A DNA stretch of 64,000 nucleotides. Origin: Schistocerca nitens (lineage: Eukaryota; Arthropoda; Insecta; Orthoptera; Acrididae). Both the position numbers and the translations under genes were made by a program. Location: contig NC_064619.1 of assembly GCF_023898315.1 (NCBI RefSeq), forward strand, positions 501,800,594-501,864,593, written 5' to 3'. Of this stretch, positions 11,246 through 21,708 are shown one piece after another. The notes below the pieces were generated by a model. That model saw only the letters and a list, made by a program, of their open reading frames with translations. It had not been told where the DNA came from and made no database searches. Position 1 is the first letter of the stretch; the number at the start of each line of letters is the position of its first letter.

Positions 11246-11448
11246 AGGCAGGCTGGAAGGAGAACTTGTACACCTCTGCGCTAGGCAGGGACGGCTGCGC
11301 TCGCAGAGGCGGATGCGCAAATACTGGCCGGGCCTGATTCGAACGGTAACCATGAGGGATATTTAATGTCCCTTTGGTATAACGTGTTCAAAATGGTGAA
11401 TATTAGCCGCGACAAAATGAACTTCCGTAGATGTGGCATACGATTTTG

Positions 11449-12516
11449 TTAAGGGGCTCCGGAACGCCCTATACTTGCAATGTTAAAATAACGCTTATAA
11501 ATTACATCTTTCCTCACAAAGTATTTGAGGTAGGAAGTTGAACTTTTTAGAGATTATTTATTGGAATATGGGCTACAACTTAACACAGGGATTTTACAAA
11601 ATTTTAGTTCAGTTATTAAAGATGATTTTTTTTCAATTGTAATGAAAATTAACATTTTTTGCAATTTTTTATTTATATATTCAAAAATATACAGTTTTTT
11701 GGAAAAAGGCTGTGTTAAATTATGCAGAAGGTATTGTGTTACATTTACTGAAAGTTTGAAACAAATATGTTTGGAAGATCCTTAGAAAACATGTAATTAG
11801 TAAGAGAAAATAAAAGTTTTGGGAATCGAGCGACAAAGATTGGATTAACTTTTTAGTGCATTCCAGGTCCATAGGATGGATTATCTTCATCCTCTGCAAA
11901 CTCTTCCTCCAGCTTCCTCTTGTTCCTCCTCCTGTTTACTCTTGCTTGTATTTCTAGACTCTTTACAGCCCTGTCTGCAGCCCGAAGGCGTTCCTTGTCT
12001 AAAGCAAGCATCGCTCGTACCATGTTAGAACCTATCTTCATTCCCATATTTCTAAATACCTTGCACCTTACAATGTTGCCATCATTGAAAGTCGCAACAG
12101 CATCATACACACCAAAGTGAAGTGTTTCTATTCCAACAAATACAGTCTTGGGGATTCTCGACCATATAACACTATTTACACTTTCATTGGGGTTTTGAGT
12201 TTTTCCGTGAATACACTTTTTCAACAGTTCAGGTGCTGCTAAGTCTCTGAAAATAGGTTTTATACTTTATCTCACATCACTAAAATGTACCTGATGAACA
12301 CGGACGTTAATAATAACACCATTTGACAGAAGTTTAAAAGCGCCACAGTGGGTCACGCCCATGTAGAACACATCTAAAAAAAATTAAAAATAGTTGTAGT
12401 CTTCGGAATTGAATAAATTATATATCTATTAAAAGGCAATAGTCTGTAGCTTCAGAAAACGCAAAAAAGTAAAAATTGAACTTTTCATGATTTTGAGCCT
12501 TTCCGGAGCCCCTTAA
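11449..12516 (-). mobile_element. TTAA-flanked DNA transposon, Kolobok/Mutator-like, internally deleted
   Basis: The element is bounded by TTAA at 11449-11452 and 12513-12516. Its inverted ends start 'ggggctccggaa' on the left and, read from the right, 'ggggctccggaaaggc'. It contains a minus-strand transposase remnant. A TTAA target with termini beginning GG fits Kolobok. The assignment is tentative because the catalytic core is gone and at ~1.07 kb it is far shorter than an autonomous element. Confidence 0.7.
11853..12224 (-). pseudogene. C-terminal remnant of a Mutator-type (Kolobok-like) transposase
   Basis: 123 codons; the reading extends upstream without an ATG through 'FRDLAAPELLKKCIHGKTQ'. 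The block KCIHGKTQNPNESVN, followed by 'IWSRIPKTVFVGIETL', 'VYDAVATFNDGN' and a basic, acidic-tailed end (RRRNKRKLEEEFAEDEDNP), is a pattern I recall from many insect transposon proteins annotated with a Mutator-like transposase domain. Catalytic residues are not in this piece. It lies inside the TTAA-flanked element, consistent with being its own gene after internal deletion. Confidence 0.65.
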
Positions 12517-12825
12517 ATGCTTGAACATAATATTACGGATAAAATAACTTCACAGCTAATAAATGTGTTACCTGATCAGCATTCCATTTCACGACCAAAT
12601 TAAACGGCCGCAAACACATGTGTCTTCTCAAAACTTACCATTGGCGATATCTTCTTCTCTTTCTTATCCCGTATTGGCCCAGGTTAGTTTACGGGGTGCC
12701 ACCATCCCGATACCCTGCGGGACGGAATCTCCCCAAGTGTCTGCGTGTAATGTTATTCAGGTGAATCAGAGCGAAAGTTTTTTTAATGTTTGCGAATCGT
12801 GTAACTGAGGCGACAGTTGGATGCC

Positions 12826-13022
12826 GCCGGCCGGGTTGGCCGAGCGGTTCTAGGCGCTTCAGTCTGGAACCGCACGACCGCTACCGTCGTAGGTTCGAAT
12901 CCTGCCTCGGGCATGGATGTGTATGATGTCCTTAGGTTAGTTAGGTTTAAGTAGTTCTAGGGGACTGATGACCTCAGATGTTAAGTCCCATAGTGCTCAG
13001 AGCCATTTGAACCATTTTTGAA
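12826..13022 (+). mobile_element. tRNA-derived SINE (family A, Leu/Ser-like head)
   Basis: The head reads 'gttggccgagcggttc' (A box) to 'gtaggttcgaatcctg' (B box), with the long variable region of class II tRNAs, then the shared family-A body. Probable target duplication 'gttggatgcc' at 12816-12825 against 'cttgggtgcc' at 13023-13032, with two mismatches. Confidence 0.93.
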
Positions 13023-13301
13023 CTTGGGTGCCATCCTGGTATTTAGCTGCTAGGATATGGGAAACCTCCTAAAACCCGCAGCGAGGGTGGCGGGCACTCC
13101 GACCATTGTAGTTAATCTGCAGCACAGTGGGCCATACTACTTCAAAACCAGGACATAATACAAAAAGTGTCTATGAAATTCTATAAAATTGCGCTATCTT
13201 TAGATTATTTGGGTCGCTGATTACGAATCCGACATTCCAAATTCAAAATGACGAATTTATTCTGGTAGATTAAAAATTATAAATTTAGCGGATTCGAGTA
13301 A

Positions 13302-14727
13302 TACACTCCTGGAAATGGAAAAAAGAACACACAGACACCGGTGTGTCAGACCCACCATACTTGCTCCGGACACTGCGAGAGGGCTGTACAAGCAATGATC
13401 ACACGCACGGCACAGCGGACACACCAGGACCCGCGGTGTTGGCCGTCGAATGGCGCTAGCTGCGCAGCATTTGTGCACCGCCGCCGTCAGTGTCAGCCAG
13501 TTTGCCGTGGCATACGGAGCTCCATCGCAGTCTTTAACACTGGTAGCATGCCGCGATAGCGTGGACGTGAACCGTATGTGCAGTTGACGGACTTTGAGCG
13601 AGGGCGTATAGTGGGCATGCGGGAGGCCGGGTGGACGTACCGCCGAATTGCTCAACACGTGGGGCGTGAGGTCTCCACAGTACATCGATGTTGTCGACAG
13701 TGGTTGGCGGAAGGTGCACGTGCCCGTCGACCTGGGACCGGACCGCAGCGACGCACGGATGCACGCCAAGACCGTAGGATCCTACGCAGTGCCGTAGGGG
13801 ACCGCACCGCCACTTCCCAGCAAATTAGGGACACTGTTGCTCCTGGGGTATCGGCGAGGACCATTCGCAACCGTCTCCATGAAGCTGGGCTACGGTCCCG
13901 CACACCGTTAGGCCGTCTTCCGCTCACGCCCCAACATCGTGCAGCCCGCCTCCAGTGGTGTCGCGACAGGCGTGAATGGAGGGACGAATGGAGACGTGTC
14001 GTCTTCAGCGATGAGAGTCGCTTCTGCCTTGGTGCCAATGATGGTCGTATGCGTGTTTGGCGCCGTGCAGGTGAGCGCCACAATCAGGACTGCATACGAC
14101 CGAGGCACACAGGGCCAACACCCGGCATCATGGTGTGGGGAGCGATCTCCTACACTGGCCGTACACCACTGGTGATCGTCGAGGGGACACTGAATAGTGC
14201 ACGGTACATCCAAACCGTCATCGAACCCATCGTTCTACCATTCCTAGACCGGCAAGGGAACTTGCTGTTCCAACAGGACAATGCACGTCCGCATGTATCC
14301 CGTGCCACCCAACGTGCTCTAGAAGGTGTAAGTCAACTACCCTGGCCAGCAAGATCTCCGGATCTGTCCCCCATTGAGCATGTTTGGGACTGGATGAAGC
14401 GTCGTCTCACGCGGTCTGCACGTCCAGCACGAACGCTGGTCCAACTGAGGCGCCAGGTGGAAATGGCATGGCAAGCCGTTCCACAGGACTACATCCAGCA
14501 TCTCTACGATCGTCTCCATGGGAGAATAGCAGCCTGCATGGCTGCGAAAGGTGGATATACACTGTACTAGTGCCGACATTGTGCATGCTCTGTTGCCTGT
14601 GTCTATGTGCCTGTGGTTCTGTCAGTGTGATCATGTGATGTATCTGACCCCAGGAATGTGTCAATAAAGTTTCCCCTTCCTGGGACAATGAATTCAGGGT
14701 GTTCTTATTTCAATTTCCAGGAGTGTA
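13302..14727 (+). mobile_element. Complete-looking Tc1-like transposon
   Basis: 1.43 kb between TA dinucleotides. The 27-bp terminal repeats start 'cactcctggaaatgg' on the left and 'cactcctggaaattg' read from the right, with two mismatches. The transposase frame occupies most of the interior and is uninterrupted. This is the least decayed DNA transposon in the window and could be recently active. Confidence 0.93.
13578..14570 (+). CDS. Tc1-like DDE transposase, uninterrupted
   Basis: 330 codons, beginning MQLTDFERGRIVGMREAG, which is the usual paired helix-turn-helix start of Tc1 transposases (residues ~1-110, with YRRIAQHVGREVSTVHRCC as first helix-turn-helix). The DDE core follows: D145 in VVFSDESRF, D234 in LLFQQDNARPHV, E267 in SPDLSPIEHVWD. 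GIMVWGAISYTGRTPLVI (184-201) is the conserved middle strand. The usual length is ~340, so it is essentially full length. Only 32 residues separate D234 and E267 by my count, where typical Tc1 has 34. It cuts and pastes its own element at TA sites in the nucleus. The start is the first ATG in frame after the 5' untranslated part. Confidence 0.95.
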   Translation: MQLTDFERGRIVGMREAGWTYRRIAQHVGREVSTVHRCCRQWLAEGARARRPGTGPQRRTDARQDRRILRSAVGDRTATSQQIRDTVAPGVSARTIRNRLHEAGLRSRTPLGRLPLTPQHRAARLQWCRDRREWRDEWRRVVFSDESRFCLGANDGRMRVWRRAGERHNQDCIRPRHTGPTPGIMVWGAISYTGRTPLVIVEGTLNSARYIQTVIEPIVLPFLDRQGNLLFQQDNARPHVSRATQRALEGVSQLPWPARSPDLSPIEHVWDWMKRRLTRSARPARTLVQLRRQVEMAWQAVPQDYIQHLYDRLHGRIAACMAAKGGYTLY

Positions 14728-15445
14728 TTTCGGGTATCAAATATTCTGATGTCGCTGAGATCGAATTAGTAGTCGGAGTTGCCGTATTGTACTGTTTTAT
14801 TCGCCATTTTACATTTTTCAAACGAAATCAGTCACATTGGTCGCTTGTGTCGTTATTGCTTTCAGAAGGGTCGCTGTCCGGTTGTCCAGTGGAAGATGGT
14901 TTGAAAAGCAGACCTTCTGCCTTAGGTGGCATCTGTTTATGTTTATCAATTGTCATTTTTGGACTCTCGAGATGAATGGATACGAAGACGTCAGAAGCTG
15001 ATGGAATATGACGTGCATCTTTCTCTCACGGGAGATTTGCGTGTAAAATCTTCTCGATAACGACGAGTATCTTTATTCCGCGCTTCCAGCGCATCTTCTG
15101 ATAGCCAACCAATCGGTAACGGAGCAGCATCAAGACTACTGTTGGCATCGAGCATTATTGTAAACCATTGTCAGACGGTGAAGTTGGCTTCCTATTTTCG
15201 AGAACTATATCCTTTTTCAGAGTTCTAATAGATATGTTTTACTTCTAGAATCCTCTGTACAGAATTAGGTCTGCAGCATTTCGCGAAGAAAAACAACATT
15301 ACTCGGAAATATTTAAATCTTGTAAAAAAATTATCTGCCAGTTTGTGAAAAAAGATTAAGATCACAATTCTGATTAGTTCCCCAAGAACTCTACAAAAAC
15401 CCTAATGACATTTTCCGTGTAGGTAACAGTTTCTGGAAATTTGTG
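14728..15445. other. No gene recognised
   Basis: Sequence between the intact Tc1-like element and a family-B SINE. No domain, repeat family or RNA gene can be named. Confidence 0.4.
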
Positions 15446-15629
15446 GTAAGATTCTATGGGACCAAACTGCAGAGGTCATCGGTTCCTAGGCTTACACACT
15501 GATTAAACTAACTTACGCTAAGGACAATACACACAAACACCCATGCCCGAGGGAGGAATCGAACCTCCGACGGGGGGAGATCCGCGAACCGTGGCATGGC
15601 CGCAGACCGCGCGGCTACCCCGCGCGGCA
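15446..15629 (-). mobile_element. tRNA-derived SINE (family B)
   Basis: Same order of blocks as the copy at 11055: 'ggaccaaactgcagaggtca', 'acttacgctaaggac', 'ggaggaatcgaacctccgac' and 'gcgcggctaccccgcgcggc'. The promoter head is on the right. Confidence 0.92.
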
Positions 15630-15754
15630 GATAATAATTAACGAGAGAATCGCAGTAACGAGGGACTCATTTTTACCGTGTGGCAGAGAGAAAACCGACT
15701 GTCCACTAAAAATGCGCAAACACGTATACGCAAATACATTTGAACCCTTGAAAT

Positions 15755-16934
15755 ATCCACTGAAGCGCCAAAGAAACTGGTATAGCCATGCGTATTCAAA
15801 TACAGAGATATGTAAACAGGCAGAATGCGGCGCTGCGGTCGGCAACGCCTATATAAGATAACAAGTGTCTGGCACAGTTGTTAGATTGGTTACTGCTGCT
15901 AAAATGGCAGGTTATCAAGATTTAACTGAATTAGAACGTGGTGTTATAGTCGACACACGAGCGATGGGACAAAGCATCTCCGAGATAATGATGAAGTGGG
16001 TATTTTTCCGTACGACCATTTCACGAGTCTACTGTGAATATCAGGAATCCGGTAAAACATCAAATCTCCGACATCGCTGTGGCCGGAAAATATCCTGAAA
16101 GAACCGGACCAATGATGACTGAAGAGAACCATTCATCGTGACAGAAGTGCAACCTTTCCGAAATTTTCTGCAGATTTCAATGCTGTGCCATCAACAAGTG
16201 TCAGCGTGCGTACTATTCAACGAAACATCATCGGTATTGGCTTTCGGAGCCGAAGGCCCACTCGTGTACCCTTGATGACTACACGACACAAAGCCTTACG
16301 CCTCGCCTGGGCCCGTCAACACCGACATTGTCCTGTTGATGACTGGAAACACGCTGCCTGATCGGACGAGTCACGTTTCAAATTGTACTGAGCGGATGGA
16401 CGTGTACGGGTATGGAGACAACCTCACGTATCCATGGACCCTGCTTGTCAGCAGGGGACTGTTCAAGCTGGTGGAGGCTCTGTAATTGTGTGGGGCGCAT
16501 CTAGATACGACTCTGACGGGTGACACGTACGTATGCATTATGCCTTGTCACCTGCAACCATTCATGTCCGTTGGGCATTTCGACAAACTTCGGCAATTTC
16601 ATCGGGACAATGCGACACCCCACACGTCCAGAATTGCTACAGAGTGGCACCGGGAACACTCTTCTGAATTTAAACACTTCCGCTGGCCACCAAAATCCAC
16701 GGACGTGATCATTATTGACCATATCTGGGCTTTATTACAACGTGCTGTTCTCCACACCCTCTCACTCTTACGGATTTATGGACAGCCCTGCAGGATTCAA
16801 CGTGTCGATTCGCTCCAGTACTACTTCAGAAATTAGTCGAGTCCATGTTACGTCGTGTTGCAGCGCTTCTGCGTGCTCACGGGGGCCCCTACGTTATTAG
16901 ACAGTTGTACCAAATCTTTTGGCTCTTCAGTGTA
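15755..16934 (+). mobile_element. Tc1-like transposon fossil (family 3)
   Basis: TA-bounded, with imperfect terminal repeats 'cactgaagcgccaaagaaac' on the left and 'cactgaagagccaaaagatt' read from the right. The plus strand carries a decayed transposase: MAGYQDLTELERGVIV start (~15904), 'TTISRVYCEYQESGKTS', 'MTTRHKALRLAWARQHRH', 'SVIVWGAS', then 'FHRDNATPHTSRIATEW' (D of the DNA..H motif) and a decayed DVIIIDHIW in place of D-x-NPIEHIW. Several stops and frame changes. Confidence 0.87.
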
Positions 16935-17057
16935 CTAGTAACGTAATAGGAGAGCCATTTACAAAAGTGGAGGCACAGAGAAGAAATTTTGCTGCCAAAG
17001 ATTTCGGATAATATCGATAGTTGTTTAGTTTTTAGTCGATAAACATCACTACACCGG

Positions 17058-18697
17058 TTAACACTTTCGCTGCGGCATCGGTGCAGGCGCGCAACTCTCC
17101 TGAGCGGCCCGGCGACGTGCGAGTGCGGGCCGGCAACACTCTGAAACGGCAGGTACTGCTCGGAGCCGACGCTCCTGAACTACAGGCTGACGTCAAGATC
17201 TTGTAAGATCTGTAGGATCATGTTCTATACTGACTTAATGATGACACCTTAGGTGCATTACTTCAAATAAGCTTCGACTGTATTGTGGTCATGTTTTAAA
17301 TTCTTTTTGCTGTCTGACACCTATAGGGGTCATAGGCGTCATTTAAATGTTCGTGATTTGTTGATAATGTAACAAAAAATACAATTCAAACAAGCAACAA
17401 ATCCACTGCATTCAGGAAAAATTTGGATTCCAAAACGCAAATTCTTAAGAGGTTTCCCTCTTAAGAAACTAGATTCATTTGAAATTATATTTACTTCAAA
17501 TGCGCAATGTTAAGATTGACTCTGATAGCGGTCGTCAATTTAGTAGCATGTTTGCTCCCATTATGAGAGAATTAGCGGTCTACACGTATCATAGACGCCC
17601 AGGGGTCGCCCGGATGTGTAGAGTTTAGTAAGCGAAACACACCCTACGTGGAGGCTTCTCTCGTGTCCCCAATCACTTCAATTGCGTTGCTATTAAAACA
17701 AATTTAGCACAACAAAAACTGAAGTGAACGCTTTACAACGCAATAAGAAATAAGTCGACTTAACACAAAAGAAAACCTCATTTTCTGAATACTCGGGAAA
17801 AAAGTTCTAACCTTTCACGTCATAAAAAGAAACCATGGAATGTCAAAAGAAATAAAAGAAGTTGTCTTTGATAATCGGAATTTCCCCGATATTATCGCGT
17901 TTTTGCTACTTATGGGAAATTATACAGCAGTTCAAGCAGTATCCAGGTTTGTCTTGGCAGGTTGTACACACGTATGGTGTAATACCGGTCTCTGCTTATC
18001 GCTATTCCTCTATTCTCAAACAGCGGTTCTTTCTTCCAGTAATCTTGTAATCTCATATATTTAACGTTACCCGTATGTAATGAAACACCCAGGAAAACTA
18101 GTAATTCGCTTATAATTAGAGGTTTCAATTTACAGATCCCAGATCCCTCTTTTGTATTTTCGCTCAAGAATATGTTGACAGCGTCATCGTTCGTTTCGTC
18201 AACTACAAGTTGCAACAATTTATCTATTACCAATAATCTGAAAAAATCCATAGGAGAATTGCCAGCAGGATGAACTTTCAAAACTTCTTCCTTCGTAAAT
18301 GGGTGATACTGCATATTATGTGGTTCTTTTTGCCAGGACTCACCTGGATCATCTCCGTGTGACAGATCGGGCTCTTTTTCCTCGTAGATTTCCACACAAT
18401 CGTCCTCATCCGTATCGTCAGATTCGGAACTGTCACGAAACAGATTCGACAGCTGTGCTTCCACGCTATCATCTCTCTGCAATTCCTCTGCAGCCTCTAA
18501 ATGACGATCTCCATTAAGAACAATATACGTTCGATAACTGGCCACACAAAACAAAAGTTTACACGCTTTGATGCTAGCTTGGACGCTGCAACTAGACTGA
18601 GTAATCCGACAGCGGGCGCGGACGCTTATAAGCGTCAGCCGCACTGGCTCGTGGCTTGTTGTGAGCTTATAAGCGTCAGCCGCAGCGAAAGTGTTGA
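17058..18697 (-). mobile_element. piggyBac-like transposon, internally deleted
   Basis: The left end is TTAA (17058-17061) followed by 'cactttcgctgcggc'. The right end is the exact inverse of this 15-mer, followed by TTGA at 18694-18697, where one base of the TTAA target has changed. A 20-bp block 'gcttataagcgtcagccgca' occurs twice just inside the right end, at about 18625 and 18666, as subterminal repeats. Only the N-terminal third of a transposase remains, so at 1.64 kb it is non-autonomous. Confidence 0.88.
17910..18644 (-). pseudogene. piggyBac-like transposase, N-terminal part
   Basis: 244 codons. An acidic leader (SSESDDTDEDDCVEIYEEKE, residues ~72-91) is followed by the start of the DDE_Tnp_1_7 fold: 'NSPMDFFRLLVIDKLLQLVV' then DETND, a hydrophobic 'LLVFLGVSLHTGNVK', 'YWKKEPLFENRGIA', and 'SRDRYYTIRVYN' in place of the usual SRDRF..I...LHF. 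Translation stops right there, before the catalytic aspartates, which are missing with the rest of the gene. The first ATG lies within the subterminal repeats, so the true start may be further in. Confidence 0.8.
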
Positions 18698-20223
18698 AAA
18701 TGCTCTAAATATTCCTTCTGGAGTGTTACCCATCTTATTCTGTCCTGACAATTAGGCAGTATCTCTGTCGTATATCAAACAGACCATATAAGCGATATGT
18801 GAAAAATGTGCAGCTGTCCCATTGACTGTTTACCGTCTTCTGCCACGGCACGTATCATATCGACTTGAGACTAGAGTGAAACCACAGCGTTGGGCAAGTA
18901 AGCACCAGTGTACAAAATTTCGCGGACTTAAGTCGGAACGCGTACCTTTTTTTTTCTGTTCTGTCCAGGTTTTGTAGCGAGTTGCACTGTGTGCCTGGCG
19001 GATTCCATTCAGGGCTGGCGCACTTCTCTGTCCTGGAAGCGACGCTTTAACGTGCACAGCTATCCGGCCAGTTTATCTGTGCCGGTATCGATTCTTAATT
19101 TATGCGACTTATAGCAGTAACTACAATAAGTTAGTGCAATACCAATTATAACCGTGAAAATAAACTTCATAATTTATGTGTTGTTTTCAATTTTATGGCC
19201 AATTCATTCCAAACATTTTCCTAAACGAATCTGTTATCAGGGTATGGGTTTTTCTAGTTCGACAATGCAGGCGTGGCAAGTACTAAATTTCACTAAACAC
19301 ACTGTCGGTACCCATACTCGGTACTAGCGAGGCAAATTCAAACAGGGATTATAGCTGCTTTTGTCGCCGCTTTGTCGCTAATCGTGACTCACGGCGATAC
19401 TTCAATATCAACACCGATATGGAAATGCTGTTTACAGTTTTCGCTGTTACGGCAATGTCGTTGCTCTTGCCGTTTATCCCAGCTCACAAAACAGCACCCG
19501 AACACAGCACTGCGCTGCCTCATCACCATACATACTTTGCTTGGCTAAGCAGTAAATTGACTGTTTATCGAAATAACGATACTATTAATACTTGCTGCTA
19601 TCGCGCTGGCTTTCAAACGATTTACTTGCTTGCGTAACTGAAACAGAGAATATGGTTTGTTTGAGAGTAGTAGGTTTCTTCGCAGTCAGGTAGGTAACTT
19701 TAGATACATACGAATACTAATATATACGCTCAGTTTTAGTAAGACTGACATTGGCTCGAATCACCAGAAAAAATATCGCCATCTATACGTACAACGGTAA
19801 TGGAAGCTTTAGAACCCAAAGCGGTGTGTCATTTTCATTTACAAAGAGGATTGCGGCAAAGTACGTAAGTTAACAGTTTTGAAATTTCACGACCAGTATC
19901 TCTGGATACCCTTGTTACTAGTGATTATCTGTTACATGTTGTAGCTTTCTTGAAACTGAGATTGATACGTTTGTGCGTACAGCGGCGCAGGATGCAATTT
20001 TGGTATGCAAATATAATTTTTTAATGAGGTGGGTAATGGGAAGCGTGAGGGGGGGGGGGGAGGGGGACAGCTAACTCCCGCTTCTAGTCACTGGGTTCAA
20101 CCTTCTCTCCACCTGTGAATGGAAACTACTCCTACCACGTGTGGGTATAGCAACTGAAATGCAGAATCACTAACAAGAGTAGCATTACTTTACAAATAGA
20201 TACTGTTCTCCAGGGTATTCAAC
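18698..20223. other. No gene recognised; G run
   Basis: Unassigned AT-rich sequence. A G-rich low-complexity run lies at about 20047-20066. Short open frames here look random. Confidence 0.4.
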
Positions 20224-21708
20224 TACACTGATGTGGCAAAAGTCATGGAATACCTGACCTCTCGATTATGTCCTATGTCGAGCGACCTGGGCCGCCAAAT
20301 CATTCGCTAGAACTGTCCAGAATGTTCTTCAAACCAATCGCGAACAACTGGGAACTGGTGACGTGGCGCATTGTCATCCATAAAAATTCAATCGTTATTG
20401 GGAACATGAAATGAATGAAAGACTGCAAATGGTTTCTAAGTAGCCGAACAGAATCGATTGCCTTCAATGATTGGTTCAGTTGGACCGGAGCACCCAATCC
20501 TTTCCACACATACACAGCCCCCTCCATTATGGAGCCACAACCAGCTTGCACAGCGCCTTGTCGTCAACTTGGGCCCATGGCTTCCACACTCGAGTTCTAC
20601 CTTCATCTCTTACCAACTGAAATCGGGATCATTTGACAAGATCACGGTTTTCCAGTGTCTAGGGTCCAATATATATAGTCACGAGCCCAGGCGATGTCGT
20701 GCTGTTAGCAAAGGCTCTTGCATCGATTGGCTGCTACCACAGCTCACTAACGCCCGATTTCGCCGTACTGTCCAATGACACGAATGACAAAATGTCATTT
20801 TTTTCGGATGAATACAGTTTCTGTTTACAGCATCATGAAGGTCGCATCCGTGTTTGGCGAAATCGCGGTGAACGCACGTTGGAAGCGTGTATTCGTCATC
20901 GCCATACTGGCGTATCACCCGGCGTGATGGTATGGTGTGCCATTGGTTACACGTCTCGGTCACCTCTTGTCCGCATTGACGGCAGTTTGAACAGTGGACG
21001 TTACATTTCAGATGTGTTACGACCCGTGGCTCTACCCTTCATTCGATCCCTGCGAAACCCTAGATTTCAGAAGGATAATGCACGATCGCATGTTGCAGGT
21101 CTTGTAGGGGCCTTTCTGGATACAGAAAATGTTCGGCCGCTGCCCTGGCCAGCACATTCTCCAGATCTCTCACCAATTGAAAACGTCTGGTCAATGGTGG
21201 CCGAGCAACTGGCTCGTCACAATACACCAGTCACTACTCTTGAAGACCTGTGGTATCGTGTTGAAGCTGCATGGGCAGCTGTAACTGTACACGCCATCCA
21301 AGCTCTGTTTGACTCAATGCCCAGGCGTATCAAGGCCGTTATTACGGCCAGAGGTGGTTGTTCTGGGTACTGTTTTCTCAGGATCTATGCACCCAAATTG
21401 CGTGAGAATGTAATCACATGTCAGTTGTAGTATAATATATTTGTCCAATGAACGCCCGTTTATCATCTGCATTTCTTCTTGGCGTAGCAATTTTAATGGC
21501 CAGTAGTGTAGCTCCAACTACCATTCCGCATTCAAAGCCTCTTAATTCTTGTCGTGCCACCATGATCACATCACGCACCTTTTAACATGAATCACCTGAG
21601 TATAAGTGACAGCTCTGCCAACGCTTTGCCCTTTTGTACCTTGTGTACGCGATACTACCGCCGTCTGTATATGTGCATATCGTTATCCTGTGACTTCTAT
21701 CACCTTAC
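20224..21708 (-). mobile_element. Tc1-like family 2 fossil, split by another transposon
   Basis: The left end 'cactgatgtggcaaaagtca' is followed by minus-strand transposase remains at 20300-20551 ('VQLNQSLKAIDSVRLLRNHL', 'PITIEFLWMTMRHV'). Sequence from 21511 on ('gctccaactaccattccgca') matches the 5' part of the second family-2 copy near 52321. Between them lies a family-1 element (20777-21510), and about 240 bp of family-2 sequence is lost at the junction. The right end near 21708 is decayed. Confidence 0.8.
20777..21510 (+). mobile_element. Tc1-like family 1, truncated copy B, inside family 2
   Basis: The right terminus is intact ('aattttaatggccagtagtg' followed by TA). The left part begins abruptly at 'cgaatgacaaaatgtc', just before the first catalytic D, so the N-terminal half and left terminus are missing. 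The reading frame from ~20790 to 21430 is open: FFSDEYSFCLQHHEGRIRVW, GVMVWCAIGYTSRSPLVRID, FQKDNARSHVAG, then WPAHSPDLSPIENVW. Changes include Q-to-K at the QQDNA position and S for R in DESRF. Confidence 0.88.

Noticed and set aside
13652-14213. Minus-strand frames of 100-143 codons under the Tc1-like transposase
   Set aside because: Antisense shadows of the intact transposase; no motif of their own.
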